Source of the DNA: Firm-04 sp045596625
Lineage (GTDB): Bacteria > Bacillota > Clostridia > Oscillospirales > Ruminococcaceae
DNA length: 62,936 bases
NCBI GenBank assembly: GCA_045596625.1
Contig: JAZOCU010000017.1
Coordinates: forward strand, 1 to 62,936
Direction: 5' to 3'
Under the pieces are notes generated by a model. The model had not been told where the DNA came from. It made no database searches and saw nothing but the letters and a program-made list of their open reading frames with translations. Shown here piece by piece: positions 8,456-17,075 of this stretch (the first letter of the stretch is position 1; every line of letters starts with the position of its first letter). The position numbers and the translations under genes were made by a program.

Positions 8456-9367
8456 TCAGAGCAAAATTTCGAGTTGATTATAGAAGAATCGGAACAGTTT
8501 TGATGCCATAACCGTAGGCTCATTGAAGCAAAGCAGTGTACCGCCGCCCAACAGAATCAGCAGCCGAACAGCTATGGTCAGCAACACCACTATCACACCC
8601 GCTTCGATCAAACCGATACATCCGCCCAGGAAATGCTCCATAAAGGGACGGACATTGAAAATCAACCGATATTCCATCATGGATGCGATCAACGCTGCGA
8701 TGACCATAATAATCGAAAACAAGATCAGATAGATAAAGATACGGAATACCTCTATAGTAGAATCCATGACAAAGGTATCTTCAATATAAATTGCAAAATC
8801 ACGCGTCGTATTCTTTTCACTGTACATCTGATCCAGCACTCTGGTAACTAAAGTACGATCCTCTGCATACATTTCCTGAAACTTTGCATTGACATAGCTT
8901 GGCAGATGTGCCTCCAGCAGCTGACCATATTCTTCAACAAAGGCATCCTGCAGCATCGCAGTAAATGCCTGCTGCGTTGCCACTTGGTATCCGCAGCGAT
9001 GATTCACATACTCATAAAGCTTAATGTCATAGGATTCTGTATCCGGCGGCAATAAATATGTTCGGATCTTGCTTTTTTCAACGCTGACACCATATCGCTT
9101 TTCTTTGATCTCATCAAAAAAGACCTGTGCAACATCCATTTGAGAATTGATTTCCCGAATGGAGGTAATATTGTTATCACGTGCGATCAGCTCATAGAAT
9201 GTCGGTGCAGCCACTGCACTGAGCACAGAGCTGAACAACGTCGCAACAATATAACCAATTGCCATCACAAATACTTTGGTCAGCCCTCGTTTGGCATTGG
9301 AATAAATAAAATACAAAGCAAGAACCACTACCAGCGCATCAAAAATCCACCAGAATTGTGTGTCCAT
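8456..9367 (-). CDS. CvpA-like membrane protein
   Basis: 303 residues. Two membrane segments near 8-27 and 33-55 are followed by an extracytoplasmic insert of about 150 residues, then membrane segments near 207-230 and 240-275. The N-terminal (FDALVVVLALYFIYSNAKRGLTK) and C-terminal (GGCIGLIEAGVIVVLLTIAVRLL) parts resemble CvpA family proteins, which are small membrane proteins linked to colicin V production, biofilm or envelope functions. The large insert is unusual for CvpA. The ATG has GGGAGGA at 10 bases. It lies upstream of clpE on the same strand. The call is tentative. Confidence 0.5.
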   Translation of the reverse strand: MDTQFWWIFDALVVVLALYFIYSNAKRGLTKVFVMAIGYIVATLFSSVLSAVAAPTFYELIARDNNITSIREINSQMDVAQVFFDEIKEKRYGVSVEKSKIRTYLLPPDTESYDIKLYEYVNHRCGYQVATQQAFTAMLQDAFVEEYGQLLEAHLPSYVNAKFQEMYAEDRTLVTRVLDQMYSEKNTTRDFAIYIEDTFVMDSTIEVFRIFIYLILFSIIMVIAALIASMMEYRLIFNVRPFMEHFLGGCIGLIEAGVIVVLLTIAVRLLILLGGGTLLCFNEPTVMASKLFRFFYNQLEILL

Positions 9368-9495
9368 ACTTGATAATCCTCCCTCGTACTAAGCCCATTG
9401 GCATTGGCGTGAATCTATCACGTCGCGAGACACTATGACGCAGGGTCAAACAATACTCTCGGTAACCGAAATAATGGGTGTTTCTTTTCCTCTGT

Positions 9496-10665
9496 TTAGT
9501 ATTCCAATCTGTCAATTCGATTATATCCCATCAAAAACAGATAGGAATCTACCGGCAAAAAGGAATCATAGGTATCGGAAATTTCAGATTCTGCCAATAG
9601 TTCACCGGCAATTGTCCATGTTTCCAATTCTGCTCTGGTCTGTACCGTCACAGAATGGTCACTGACAGCCACATCCTTGACTTCCGTATCGAAATCCAGC
9701 AGCACGGGAGCCGCCGAAGCATCTCCAAGCATTGCTACAGTATTGGTGCGTTTTTCATCGTTACGCAAAAGGATCGCAGCGATCCCATCTGCATAATCGC
9801 CTCTTACCAGCGTATCGGGATAAGCATATGTGCTCAGCACAGCGCCGCCTGCATCCAGATAGCTGCAGCTGACATCACCTAACACAAACACTTCTCCATC
9901 CTCTGTATTATATACCGAAATGCAGAGCATGTCAAGAGGCTGACTTACCCAACGCTCTTTTTTGCTCTGGAAATCATATGAATGTACTACGGATTTCATT
10001 ACGCCGTTATCCGTATGGATGCTCACTGCATAGCAGCCGCTGCTGTCCTGTGTAAAGGCAATTTCCACCAGCTCCTTGACACAGCTTCGCAGATAGATCT
10101 GCTTGCCCTTCCGATCAAATACGATCAGCTTACAGGCAGAAGCTTCCGAGGTCGTTACCAATGCGGTATAACCATCTTCGGATACTCTTCCGAAGATGAT
10201 CTTATCGGATACTGTTTTTTCATAGAGTGTCTGGCTTTCGGTCTCAAGCCGGAATCGCGTTCCGCCGTTTTCATAAACCAGAGCATATCCGCCTGCAGCT
10301 TGCAGCATCGCACTGCCATAAGCATGCTGACGGCTTGCCAGAAGCTCGCCGTTTGTCTGATACAGATACAGATATGCATCTCCCAGAATCAGCAGCAGAT
10401 CACTCATCGTGCCGCTTTGATACGAAACGCCTCCATAAACCGAAAGCGGGAAGTTTCCTCCCGAAAGCGAACCATTGCTCTGCACACCATGATGCTGCCG
10501 AGTCAATTCTCTCAGCTTTGCCATCAAAAAATCCCGCTTGACATACACTGCCAGCAGCAGAACGCTGATCAGTGTAAACAAGCCGATCCGTTTCAACAGC
10601 CGTTTCCGCTTTTTCATGCGCCGCAAAGCATATACATCCTGCGGCGGCTGTTTCCGTTGCGCCAT
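9496..10665 (-). CDS. DUF5711 family protein
   Basis: 389 residues. A basic N-terminus (MKKRKRLLKR) is followed by one membrane helix at about 27-43 and a long extracytoplasmic region. That region shows repeated YxxxG, SDLLLILGDAYLYLY and VFDRKGKQIY blade-like repeats, which suggest a beta-propeller. This matches DUF5711 proteins of Clostridia, whose function is not known. AAAGGAG precedes the ATG. The gene lies 56 bases downstream of truA on the same strand, with a 128-bp gap before the cvpA-like gene. Confidence 0.7.
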   Translation of the reverse strand: MAQRKQPPQDVYALRRMKKRKRLLKRIGLFTLISVLLLAVYVKRDFLMAKLRELTRQHHGVQSNGSLSGGNFPLSVYGGVSYQSGTMSDLLLILGDAYLYLYQTNGELLASRQHAYGSAMLQAAGGYALVYENGGTRFRLETESQTLYEKTVSDKIIFGRVSEDGYTALVTTSEASACKLIVFDRKGKQIYLRSCVKELVEIAFTQDSSGCYAVSIHTDNGVMKSVVHSYDFQSKKERWVSQPLDMLCISVYNTEDGEVFVLGDVSCSYLDAGGAVLSTYAYPDTLVRGDYADGIAAILLRNDEKRTNTVAMLGDASAAPVLLDFDTEVKDVAVSDHSVTVQTRAELETWTIAGELLAESEISDTYDSFLPVDSYLFLMGYNRIDRLEY

Positions 10666-10721
10666 ATAACTCCTTTCTGTTCACACACAAGAAAATCGAT
10701 CATTCCGTCTGTTTTTATTTG

Positions 10722-11471
10722 TTATTTGAGAAAGGGTTCGTAAAACACCCGATTCAGATATAATCCATGTGCCATTGCGGTCCTGCCGGCTTCCAGCCGA
10801 TTTCCTGATGCAATGATCTTTTCCATTGCGTCGGGCGGAAAAACACCCTCACTGATATCCAGCAAGGTTCCTACAATGATCCGAACCATATTATACAAAA
10901 AGCCATCACCACTGATAAAGATCTCTACCATATCTCCGCTGCGCCGCAAAGAGGCATCGTAAATTGTGCGTACCGTATTGGATTTTTCAGTTGCCTGTGC
11001 ACAAAAGCTGCGGAAATCATGGGTGCCGATCACCGCTTTGAGCGCCTCTGCCATTCGTTCATCATGCATGGGACGGCGATAATGATAAGCAAGATCTGTC
11101 AGAAAAGGATTCTTGCTCTCATGATTGTGAATCCGATAGCAATATTCCTTTCCGGTGCAGTCAAACCGTGCATGGAAATCTGCATTGACCTCCTCACAGG
11201 ATAAAATGGAAATGTCACAGGGCAGATAGCCATTCACTGCCCGCACCAGATTTTTACAGGGGATCACACGATCGGTATGCAAATGCAGACAAAACTGATT
11301 GGCGTGAACACCGGTATCGGTACGGGAACAGCCATAAACAGTGACCGGCTGATTCAATACTCTGGAAAGCTGCTGCTCCAACACACCTTGAATGGTCACG
11401 GCATTGGGCTGACGCTGAAATCCATGATATTTGGTGCCACGATAGGCGATATTCAATTTCAGCGTTCGCAT
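10722..11471 (-). CDS. truA: tRNA pseudouridine(38-40) synthase
   Basis: Converts uridines 38-40 of the tRNA anticodon arm to pseudouridine. The 249-residue chain has the normal TruA start (YRGTKYHGFQRQP) and the catalytic motif SRTDTGVHA with Asp52 as nucleophile. The FLYNMVRIIVGTLL stretch is near the C-terminus. AAAAAGGAG lies 8 bases upstream of the ATG. It follows ecfT by 28 bases, an arrangement (ecfA-ecfA'-ecfT-truA) that is common in Firmicutes. Confidence 0.95.
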   Translation of the reverse strand: MRTLKLNIAYRGTKYHGFQRQPNAVTIQGVLEQQLSRVLNQPVTVYGCSRTDTGVHANQFCLHLHTDRVIPCKNLVRAVNGYLPCDISILSCEEVNADFHARFDCTGKEYCYRIHNHESKNPFLTDLAYHYRRPMHDERMAEALKAVIGTHDFRSFCAQATEKSNTVRTIYDASLRRSGDMVEIFISGDGFLYNMVRIIVGTLLDISEGVFPPDAMEKIIASGNRLEAGRTAMAHGLYLNRVFYEPFLK

Positions 11472-11499
11472 ATATCATTCTCCTTTTTGATCTGTATGA

Positions 11500-12303
11500 T
11501 CAGCAAAATAGATTCAACAGGATAACTGCCGACAACAGCAGCAGCATAAAACCGAATGCCACATAATCCCGTAATCCGCTGTGCAGGATCCGCAGTTTGG
11601 TTCGACCCTCTCCACCGTGATAGCAGCGGCATTCCATAGCAAGCGCCAGTTCTTCAGCACGGCGGAATGCCGATACAAACAATGGGATCAGTATCGGCAC
11701 CAAGGCATGTGCACGCTGCAGCAGATTTCCGCTTTCCATATCGGCGCCTCTTGCCTTTTGCGCTGCCATGATCTTATCGGTTTCCTCAATCAGTGTGGGG
11801 ATAAACCGCAAAGCAATGGTCATCATCATAGCGAGCTCATGAACGGGCATTTTCAGCTTTTTCAGCGGAGAAAGCAATTGTTCAATGGCATCGGTCAATG
11901 TGATGGGAGAAGTCGTATAGGTCAGCAGCGAGGTGCCTGCAATCAACAGACAGATCCTTGCAACCATAAAAGCAGAGGTCTGCAAGCCTTCCTCAGTGAT
12001 CTTCAAAAACTTCCACTGCCACAATACATCGCCGCCATCCAGCAAAAGCAGATTCAAAATGCCGGTAAACAGCAAGATCGGTACAATCGGTTTAATACTC
12101 TTTATAATCATTTTGAAGGGAATTTTAGAGCAGAGCGTTACAACCACCGTGAACAGCAATCCTGCCAGCAATCCATAAATACGCTGTCCCAGAAACAGCA
12201 TAACCAGATACAACAGTGTAATGATAATCTTAAAGCGTGCATCCATCCGATGCACAACACTCTCCATAGGGAAATACTGTCCCAGTGTAATATCCTTCAG
12301 CAA
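11500..12303 (-). CDS. ecfT: Energy-coupling factor transporter transmembrane protein EcfT
   Basis: The membrane scaffold that couples the two ATPases to exchangeable S subunits for vitamins. The 267 residues form about five to six helices. The two coupling-helix motifs are present: AAQKARG and, later, LALAMECRCYHGG, a variant of the usual AMExRGY. The start is a TTG at 12301-12303 with AAGGGGGG about 8 bases upstream; it overlaps the end of ecfA2 by 7 bases. Together with ecfA1 and ecfA2 it makes a complete energising module. No S gene is adjacent, so it probably serves S subunits elsewhere, including FolT at 1583. Confidence 0.92.
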   Translation of the reverse strand: MLKDITLGQYFPMESVVHRMDARFKIIITLLYLVMLFLGQRIYGLLAGLLFTVVVTLCSKIPFKMIIKSIKPIVPILLFTGILNLLLLDGGDVLWQWKFLKITEEGLQTSAFMVARICLLIAGTSLLTYTTSPITLTDAIEQLLSPLKKLKMPVHELAMMMTIALRFIPTLIEETDKIMAAQKARGADMESGNLLQRAHALVPILIPLFVSAFRRAEELALAMECRCYHGGEGRTKLRILHSGLRDYVAFGFMLLLLSAVILLNLFC

Positions 12304-13163
12304 CCGGATACGCCCCCCTTCAGATAATCCTCCAGTAAGGCGGCACCGAATTTTACGGTATAAACTTCCTCGGGAAAGCAGATGCCTTTTTCACGAAGTG
12401 CCGCAAATACTCTTGTGATCTGCGGCAGGGCAAGACCTGTCTGCGCAAGCGCATCGGATTGTGCAAATACCTTGGATGGGGTATCGAAACACATGATCTT
12501 AGCTTGATTGAGCACCAAAAGCTTTGATGCATACCTTGCTACATCTTCCATACTATGAGAAACCAGCAGGATCGTACAGCCGGTACGCTTATGATATCGT
12601 TCCAGCTGATCAAGGATCTTTTCTCTTCCCTTAGGATCCAGACCGGCTGTTGGTTCATCCAAAATCAAAACACGCGGTTCCATTGCCATAACACCAGCAA
12701 TGGCAACTCTTCGTTTTTGTCCGCCGGAAAGTGCATAGGGTGCTTTTTCCAGCAGTTCCTCACGTAAGCCCACCGCTTCCGCAGTTTCCCGTACACGTTG
12801 ATCGATCTCCTGCTCAGAAAGTCCCATATTCTTCGGGCCAAAGGCAATATCACGATAAACCGTTTCCTCAAACAGCTGATATTCCGGATACTGAAACACC
12901 AGTCCTACTTGAAAGCGCACCTGTCTGCGATCTGCTTTTTTGGCCCAGATATCGTTTCCATCCAGCAGGATCTTGCCGGATGTCGGCTTCAGCAAGCCAT
13001 TGAGCATCTGCATCAGCGTGGATTTGCCTGATCCGGTATGCCCGATAATTCCTACAAATTCTCCCTGTTCGATCTGCAGGGAAATGTGATCCACAGCCGT
13101 TTTTTCAAAGGGCGAGCCAATGCTGTAGGTATAGGTTAAATCCTTGACTTCAAGAATCGGCAC
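12297..13163 (-). CDS. ecfA2: Energy-coupling factor transporter ATPase EcfA2 (EcfA')
   Basis: One of the two cytoplasmic ABC ATPases of the ECF transporter. The 288-residue protein has Walker A GHTGSGKST, Q-loop VFQYPEYQLF, signature LSGGQKRR, Walker B VLILDEPTAGLDP and switch His in LVSHSMEDV. The start is GTG at 13161-13163. An AGGAGG-type ribosome site at 13171-13177 lies 7 bases upstream, and an in-frame upstream extension lacks a ribosome site. It overlaps ecfA1 by 14 bases and ecfT by 7, so translational coupling is likely. Confidence 0.93.
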   Translation of the reverse strand: MPILEVKDLTYTYSIGSPFEKTAVDHISLQIEQGEFVGIIGHTGSGKSTLMQMLNGLLKPTSGKILLDGNDIWAKKADRRQVRFQVGLVFQYPEYQLFEETVYRDIAFGPKNMGLSEQEIDQRVRETAEAVGLREELLEKAPYALSGGQKRRVAIAGVMAMEPRVLILDEPTAGLDPKGREKILDQLERYHKRTGCTILLVSHSMEDVARYASKLLVLNQAKIMCFDTPSKVFAQSDALAQTGLALPQITRVFAALREKGICFPEEVYTVKFGAALLEDYLKGGVSGC

Positions 13164-14025
13164 CGGTCGTCCTCCTTCTTTGTAACAAATCAAAGATTGC
13201 TGCCACACAATCTTCTTCAGATATGATATGCGGATCCAGATCATATCCCTTTTGCCGCAGCAGATCCACAAGCTCTGTAACCTGCGGCACATCCAAGCCG
13301 ATCTGTTTCATTTCTGCCACTCGTGAAAAGACATTCTGCGGTGTATCATCCATCGTCACTTTGCCATGATCCATTACCACAACACGCTGACATTGTGCCG
13401 CTTCATCCATTTCATGAGTGATAAGCACAACAGTGATCCCATAATCACGATTTAATCGTTTAATGGTACGCAGCACTTCTTTTCTGCCATACGGATCCAG
13501 CATCGCAGTCGGCTCATCCAACACAATGCAGTCGGGACGCATCGCAATGATGCCTGCGATCGCAACACGCTGCTTTTGTCCGCCTGAAAGCTGATGCGGC
13601 GCATGATTGCGATATTCATACATATGCACTGCTTTCAAAGCTTCATCAACACGCTCCCGCATTTCAGGCTGAGGCACACCCATATTTTCCAGTGCAAATG
13701 CCACATCCTCTTCGACAATAGTGGCAACGATCTGGTTATCGGGATTCTGAAACACCATGCCGACCCGTTGTCTGATATCGAACAACAGGTCCTCATTTCG
13801 GGTGGGCATGCCATCCACCAACACACTGCCTTCTGTTGGCAGCAGCACTGCATTCAACAGCTTGGCAAGCGTCGATTTGCCGGAGCCGTTATGCCCCAGC
13901 ACCGCAACCAGTTCCCCTCGCCGAAATTCCAGTGAAATCCCTTTCAGCACCTCGGTGACCTGATTCGGCTCCTCCTCATTCGGATAGGCAAACCGTACAT
14001 TTTCAATTTTGATCAGTGGTTCCAT
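13150..14025 (-). CDS. ecfA1: Energy-coupling factor transporter ATPase EcfA1
   Basis: The second ABC ATPase of the ECF module. The 291 residues have Walker A GHNGSGKST, Q-loop VFQNPDNQIV, signature LSGGQKQR, Walker B CIVLDEPTAMLDP and switch His in LITHEMDE. The FQNPDNQ form of the Q-loop is typical of EcfA1. The ATG at 14023-14025 is preceded by GGAG at 6 bases. A TTG four codons upstream would also be in frame but overlaps that site. It is the first gene of the ecfA1-ecfA2-ecfT-truA run. Confidence 0.93.
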   Translation of the reverse strand: MEPLIKIENVRFAYPNEEEPNQVTEVLKGISLEFRRGELVAVLGHNGSGKSTLAKLLNAVLLPTEGSVLVDGMPTRNEDLLFDIRQRVGMVFQNPDNQIVATIVEEDVAFALENMGVPQPEMRERVDEALKAVHMYEYRNHAPHQLSGGQKQRVAIAGIIAMRPDCIVLDEPTAMLDPYGRKEVLRTIKRLNRDYGITVVLITHEMDEAAQCQRVVVMDHGKVTMDDTPQNVFSRVAEMKQIGLDVPQVTELVDLLRQKGYDLDPHIISEEDCVAAIFDLLQRRRTTGADS

Positions 14026-14069
14026 GCAATTCTCCAAACTGATGGGTCAGATTTTCAAGAAACCGGTAT

Positions 14070-14228
14070 TCAGCGCACTTTGCGTTCATAGGTCACAATG
14101 ACACCGAAACCGACAGCAACATCAGGAGACACAGCGATCACACGCCATCCCTGTTTGGCAAGCTGATTCATTTCATCCTCAGCTTTTTTGACCATATATA
14201 CCTCTACTTTATATTCATATTGTTCCAT
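14070..14228 (-). CDS. Small DUF4177-like protein
   Basis: A 52-residue protein: a YEYKVEVY strand, a Lys/Glu-rich helix containing NQLAKQGWRVIAVSP, and a closing strand ending TYERKVR. The strand-helix-EGWR-strand pattern is that of DUF4177, small soluble proteins of unknown function common in Firmicutes. The ATG at 14226-14228 follows AAAAGGAA. It overlaps the upstream methyltransferase by 14 bases and precedes ecfA1 by 44 bases. Confidence 0.7.
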   Translation of the reverse strand: MEQYEYKVEVYMVKKAEDEMNQLAKQGWRVIAVSPDVAVGFGVIVTYERKVR

Positions 14229-15105
14229 CGCAAGTTCCTTTTCTATTCTGCCAGATGGCTGTTGCGCCACAAGGCAACACTGCCTTGGCAAGCTCAACCG
14301 GCAAACCGATCTCATCAGCTGATACAACACCGCCAAATTGCGGTACGATCAGCGTATGCAGCAGATATCCCATTACAGAAGGGGAAAGTCCTGTAGTATA
14401 GCTGTTAAGCAGGAAAAACAGCGGATCATCCGAAAGGACTTCCAGACAAGCCTGCACCAGCGGGAAAATGCTGTTTTCCAGCTTCCAGATCTCGCCGCCC
14501 GGCCCTCTGCCATAGCTGGGCGGATCCATGATAATAGCATCATATTTTCTGCCTCTGCGTGCTTCCCTGCGAATAAACTTTTCACAGTCATCCACGATCC
14601 AGCGAATCGGCTTTTCGGATAACCCGGACAGTGCGGCATTTTCTCTTGCCCACTGCACCATACCCTTTGCAGCATCCACATGACAGACCTCAGCACCGGC
14701 TTCGGCGCAAGCTAAAGTAGCACCACCGGTATAGGCAAACAGATTCAGCACCCGGATCGGACGGCCTGCATTGCGGATGATATTACGCATCCAATCCCAG
14801 TTCACTGCCTGTTCCGGAAACAATCCTGTATGCTTAAATCCTGTGGGTCTGACTTGAAAGGTCAACGGACCATATTGGATATTCCATGATTCCGGCGGGA
14901 TTTTACGATAGCTCCAGCTTCCGCCGCCGGATTTGGAACGATGATAATGGCCATCTGCCGTTTGCCAAAGCGGAGACTGCTTTTCAGTCTGCCAGATCAC
15001 TTGTGGATCGGGACGAATCAGCACGATTTCACCCCAGCGTTCCAAACGCTCTCCGCAGGAAGTATCCAATAGACGATACTCTTTCCAATGTTCAGCAACT
15101 CTCAC
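14215..15105 (-). CDS. Class I SAM-dependent methyltransferase (RlmI/RlmK-like)
   Basis: Probably methylates rRNA or another nucleic-acid target. The 296-residue protein has the SAM-binding motif LNLFAYTGGAT and the acidic strand CHVDAAKGMVQWARENA. The active-site motif IMDPPSYGRG is like that of 23S rRNA cytosine-5/guanine-N2 methyltransferases such as RlmI and the RlmK half of RlmL. It is about 90 residues shorter than RlmI and lacks the N-terminal PUA domain. The start is GTG at 15103-15105, with AAAGG 8 bases upstream. It follows the GlmM-like gene by 24 bases. Confidence 0.8.
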   Translation of the reverse strand: MRVAEHWKEYRLLDTSCGERLERWGEIVLIRPDPQVIWQTEKQSPLWQTADGHYHRSKSGGGSWSYRKIPPESWNIQYGPLTFQVRPTGFKHTGLFPEQAVNWDWMRNIIRNAGRPIRVLNLFAYTGGATLACAEAGAEVCHVDAAKGMVQWARENAALSGLSEKPIRWIVDDCEKFIRREARRGRKYDAIIMDPPSYGRGPGGEIWKLENSIFPLVQACLEVLSDDPLFFLLNSYTTGLSPSVMGYLLHTLIVPQFGGVVSADEIGLPVELAKAVLPCGATAIWQNRKGTCDGTI

Positions 15106-15129
15106 GTTAACAACCTTTCCGGAACCGGA

Positions 15130-16485
15130 TCATGCAGATACATTGCCGGCTCGTTCTTTGATTTTTTCTGCAATTTCCAATGCATACCGATTGATACGTC
15201 GGAAATCTCTGCCCTCCAGCAGAATTTGTATCACAGCCTCTCTGCCGCGCTCTCGCACAAGGATTCTGCCCTCGTTGCCGAGCTGGCGCTCGCAGGCTTC
15301 AATATACTCTGTGATCTGCACGTCATTCTTCCAGATCTCACGCCAATATGGTGAAATTCGTACCGAAACGGAAACCTGCGGATCATGCTCCATAATCTTA
15401 GCCAGTGTATTCAAAGAGGAGCCGCTGCGCTGCATGACCGCACAGATCCGCAGAGCAGTACAAAGACCATCCGCAGCCGGCATATCCCCAAAATACAGAT
15501 ATCCGCTGCGTTCTCCACCCAAAGACAAGCCTGCATTCTGCATCTTTTCCAATACAAACCGAGCCGCAGGCTGTGTGGTATGCACGGTGATCTCGTTTTG
15601 CTCTGCAAAGCGAAGAAATCCCAGATTCGACATCAGGGTCGCTGCCACACCGTTGTGTATCAGCTGATGTTCTTCCTTAGCATCCTTTGCAAGAATCGCC
15701 AGCAGGCAATCACCATCCAGCAATTCGCCTTGCGCATCCACCGCAAGACATCTGCCTCCATCACCGTCAAAAGCAAAGCCGACATCGCAATGCTCCTCGC
15801 TGACATAATCCATCAGTGCTTCCATCGACTGCACACCGCAGTCGTGATTGATATGAAAGCCATCCGGTGTATGCCGCAGAAGCTGCACCTCAGCGCCATA
15901 TTTCGTAAACAAAGGTTCTGCCAATTCACTCAGCGCACCATCTGCGCAATCCAATGCAATTCGCAAAGAGATCGGTTCTATAGGGTTTTTGCGGATCAGT
16001 GCATCAAGATATCGCTGCGCTGCCGTATCATCCCGTAAAACAGTACCACAAAAACGATGTGATTTGACCGGAAGCTGCATCCCTCCCGGCATCAGTGCCT
16101 CAATCGATGCACATTGCTCCATTGACATTGGTGCGCCGTTTCCGTTGAAAATGCGCAGCCCGTTATATTCATAGGATGCATTTTCGGCCGTAATGGCAAT
16201 GCCTGCTTCTGCATGCTCTTCAGCAAGCAGAAGTGCAAGACCCGAAGAAGGCAATACGCCAAGACAATGGGCAATTCCTCCGCCGGAGCATATGCCGGCA
16301 CAAAGTGCAGCCTCCAATGCTGATGCCGAATGCCGAGTATCATGACAAATATAAATTACCGGCGGATGAGGACAACTGCGTCCCAACGCTTGTGCGGCAG
16401 CACGTCCCAGATGCAAAAAAAGCTCGCAGCTCAGCTCGGCAATGGCAATACCGCGCAGTCCGTCGGGCTTTAATACTTTACTCAT
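15130..16485 (-). CDS. GlmM-like phosphohexomutase lacking catalytic residues (probable pseudoenzyme)
   Basis: The fold is that of phosphoglucosamine/phosphoglucomutases: 451 residues, start PDGLRG, then CHDTRHSA, YEYNGLRIF, the metal loop, GGERSGYLYFGD at 323-334 and a C-terminal phosphate loop. Key positions differ. The phosphoserine motif ASHNP reads AENAS (100-104), with Glu101 at the catalytic Ser. The metal loop DGDxDR reads DGDGGR (240-245), losing the third Asp. The phosphate loop RPSGTEP reads RERGREA (411-417). Four-domain length is kept and the frame is intact, so it is maintained but unlikely to be an active mutase. The substrate loop GGERSG suggests sugar-phosphate binding. It overlaps the upstream C39-like gene by 4 bases (ATGA). 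Confidence 0.85.
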   Translation of the reverse strand: MSKVLKPDGLRGIAIAELSCELFLHLGRAAAQALGRSCPHPPVIYICHDTRHSASALEAALCAGICSGGGIAHCLGVLPSSGLALLLAEEHAEAGIAITAENASYEYNGLRIFNGNGAPMSMEQCASIEALMPGGMQLPVKSHRFCGTVLRDDTAAQRYLDALIRKNPIEPISLRIALDCADGALSELAEPLFTKYGAEVQLLRHTPDGFHINHDCGVQSMEALMDYVSEEHCDVGFAFDGDGGRCLAVDAQGELLDGDCLLAILAKDAKEEHQLIHNGVAATLMSNLGFLRFAEQNEITVHTTQPAARFVLEKMQNAGLSLGGERSGYLYFGDMPAADGLCTALRICAVMQRSGSSLNTLAKIMEHDPQVSVSVRISPYWREIWKNDVQITEYIEACERQLGNEGRILVRERGREAVIQILLEGRDFRRINRYALEIAEKIKERAGNVSA

Positions 16486-17045
16486 CCTTTGGCAACCTCC
16501 CCTCGTCGGGTATCGGGCGGCACGATCGCAAATGCAGCAACCATTCTGCTGGGATCGATCAGTGCCTGCGGTGATATCGAAACCGCATGATCACAGCGAT
16601 TATAAGCATTGAGCACCAGCAGACTTTTGCCGCCCGACTGCAGGCACACAATATGAATACTGGATAATAACGGCTTTCCTGTCCAATAAGCAAACAGTGC
16701 ATGCTGTCCCTGTTCCAGCGCAGCATACAATGCCGCTTTGGTCTTACAGCGAACAGAACGCAGACCAAAGGATCGCAAGGCACATCCCAATGCATAAGGA
16801 TTCGTACCAAAAATTGCAAACAACACTGCGTAACGCTCCATTCTCCGTACCACCTGCCACAAAGGCAGTGTGATTTGATGCAGCAGCAGTGCGTTATAGA
16901 CAGCAAGCACACCACAACCGTGACGGCGTAATGTACACACTCCGAATTTCACGCCCGATACCGCTCCCAACGCTTGTCCATTGACAAGACCCGTTGAAAG
17001 CGGTATCTTTTGATTATATTTCGCATTTCGTCCGGCAAGCAGCAT
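16482..17045 (-). CDS. C39-like papain-fold cysteine peptidase-like protein
   Basis: 187 residues. RRHGCGVLAVYNALL carries Cys44 in the CGxxAxxN setting of peptidase C39-like folds. FGTNPYALGCALRSFGL resembles the helical segment that follows in that family. SIHIVCL supplies His131, and LVLNAYN supplies Asn146, where family members usually have Asp or Asn. A Cys-His-Asn triad is therefore plausible. There is no signal peptide or ABC-transporter domain, so it is not a bacteriocin exporter. Its stop overlaps the start of the GlmM-like gene, implying translational coupling. The substrate is unknown. Confidence 0.6.
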   Translation of the reverse strand: MLLAGRNAKYNQKIPLSTGLVNGQALGAVSGVKFGVCTLRRHGCGVLAVYNALLLHQITLPLWQVVRRMERYAVLFAIFGTNPYALGCALRSFGLRSVRCKTKAALYAALEQGQHALFAYWTGKPLLSSIHIVCLQSGGKSLLVLNAYNRCDHAVSISPQALIDPSRMVAAFAIVPPDTRRGEVAKG

Positions 17046-17075
17046 CGATCGTGTTCTCCTTTCCGGATCAGGCTT

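Noticed and set aside
9368..9495. A structured RNA between the DUF5711 and CvpA-like genes
   Set aside because: Only a small CGTGA/TCACG hairpin (9409-9423) is seen; it matches no riboswitch that I know.
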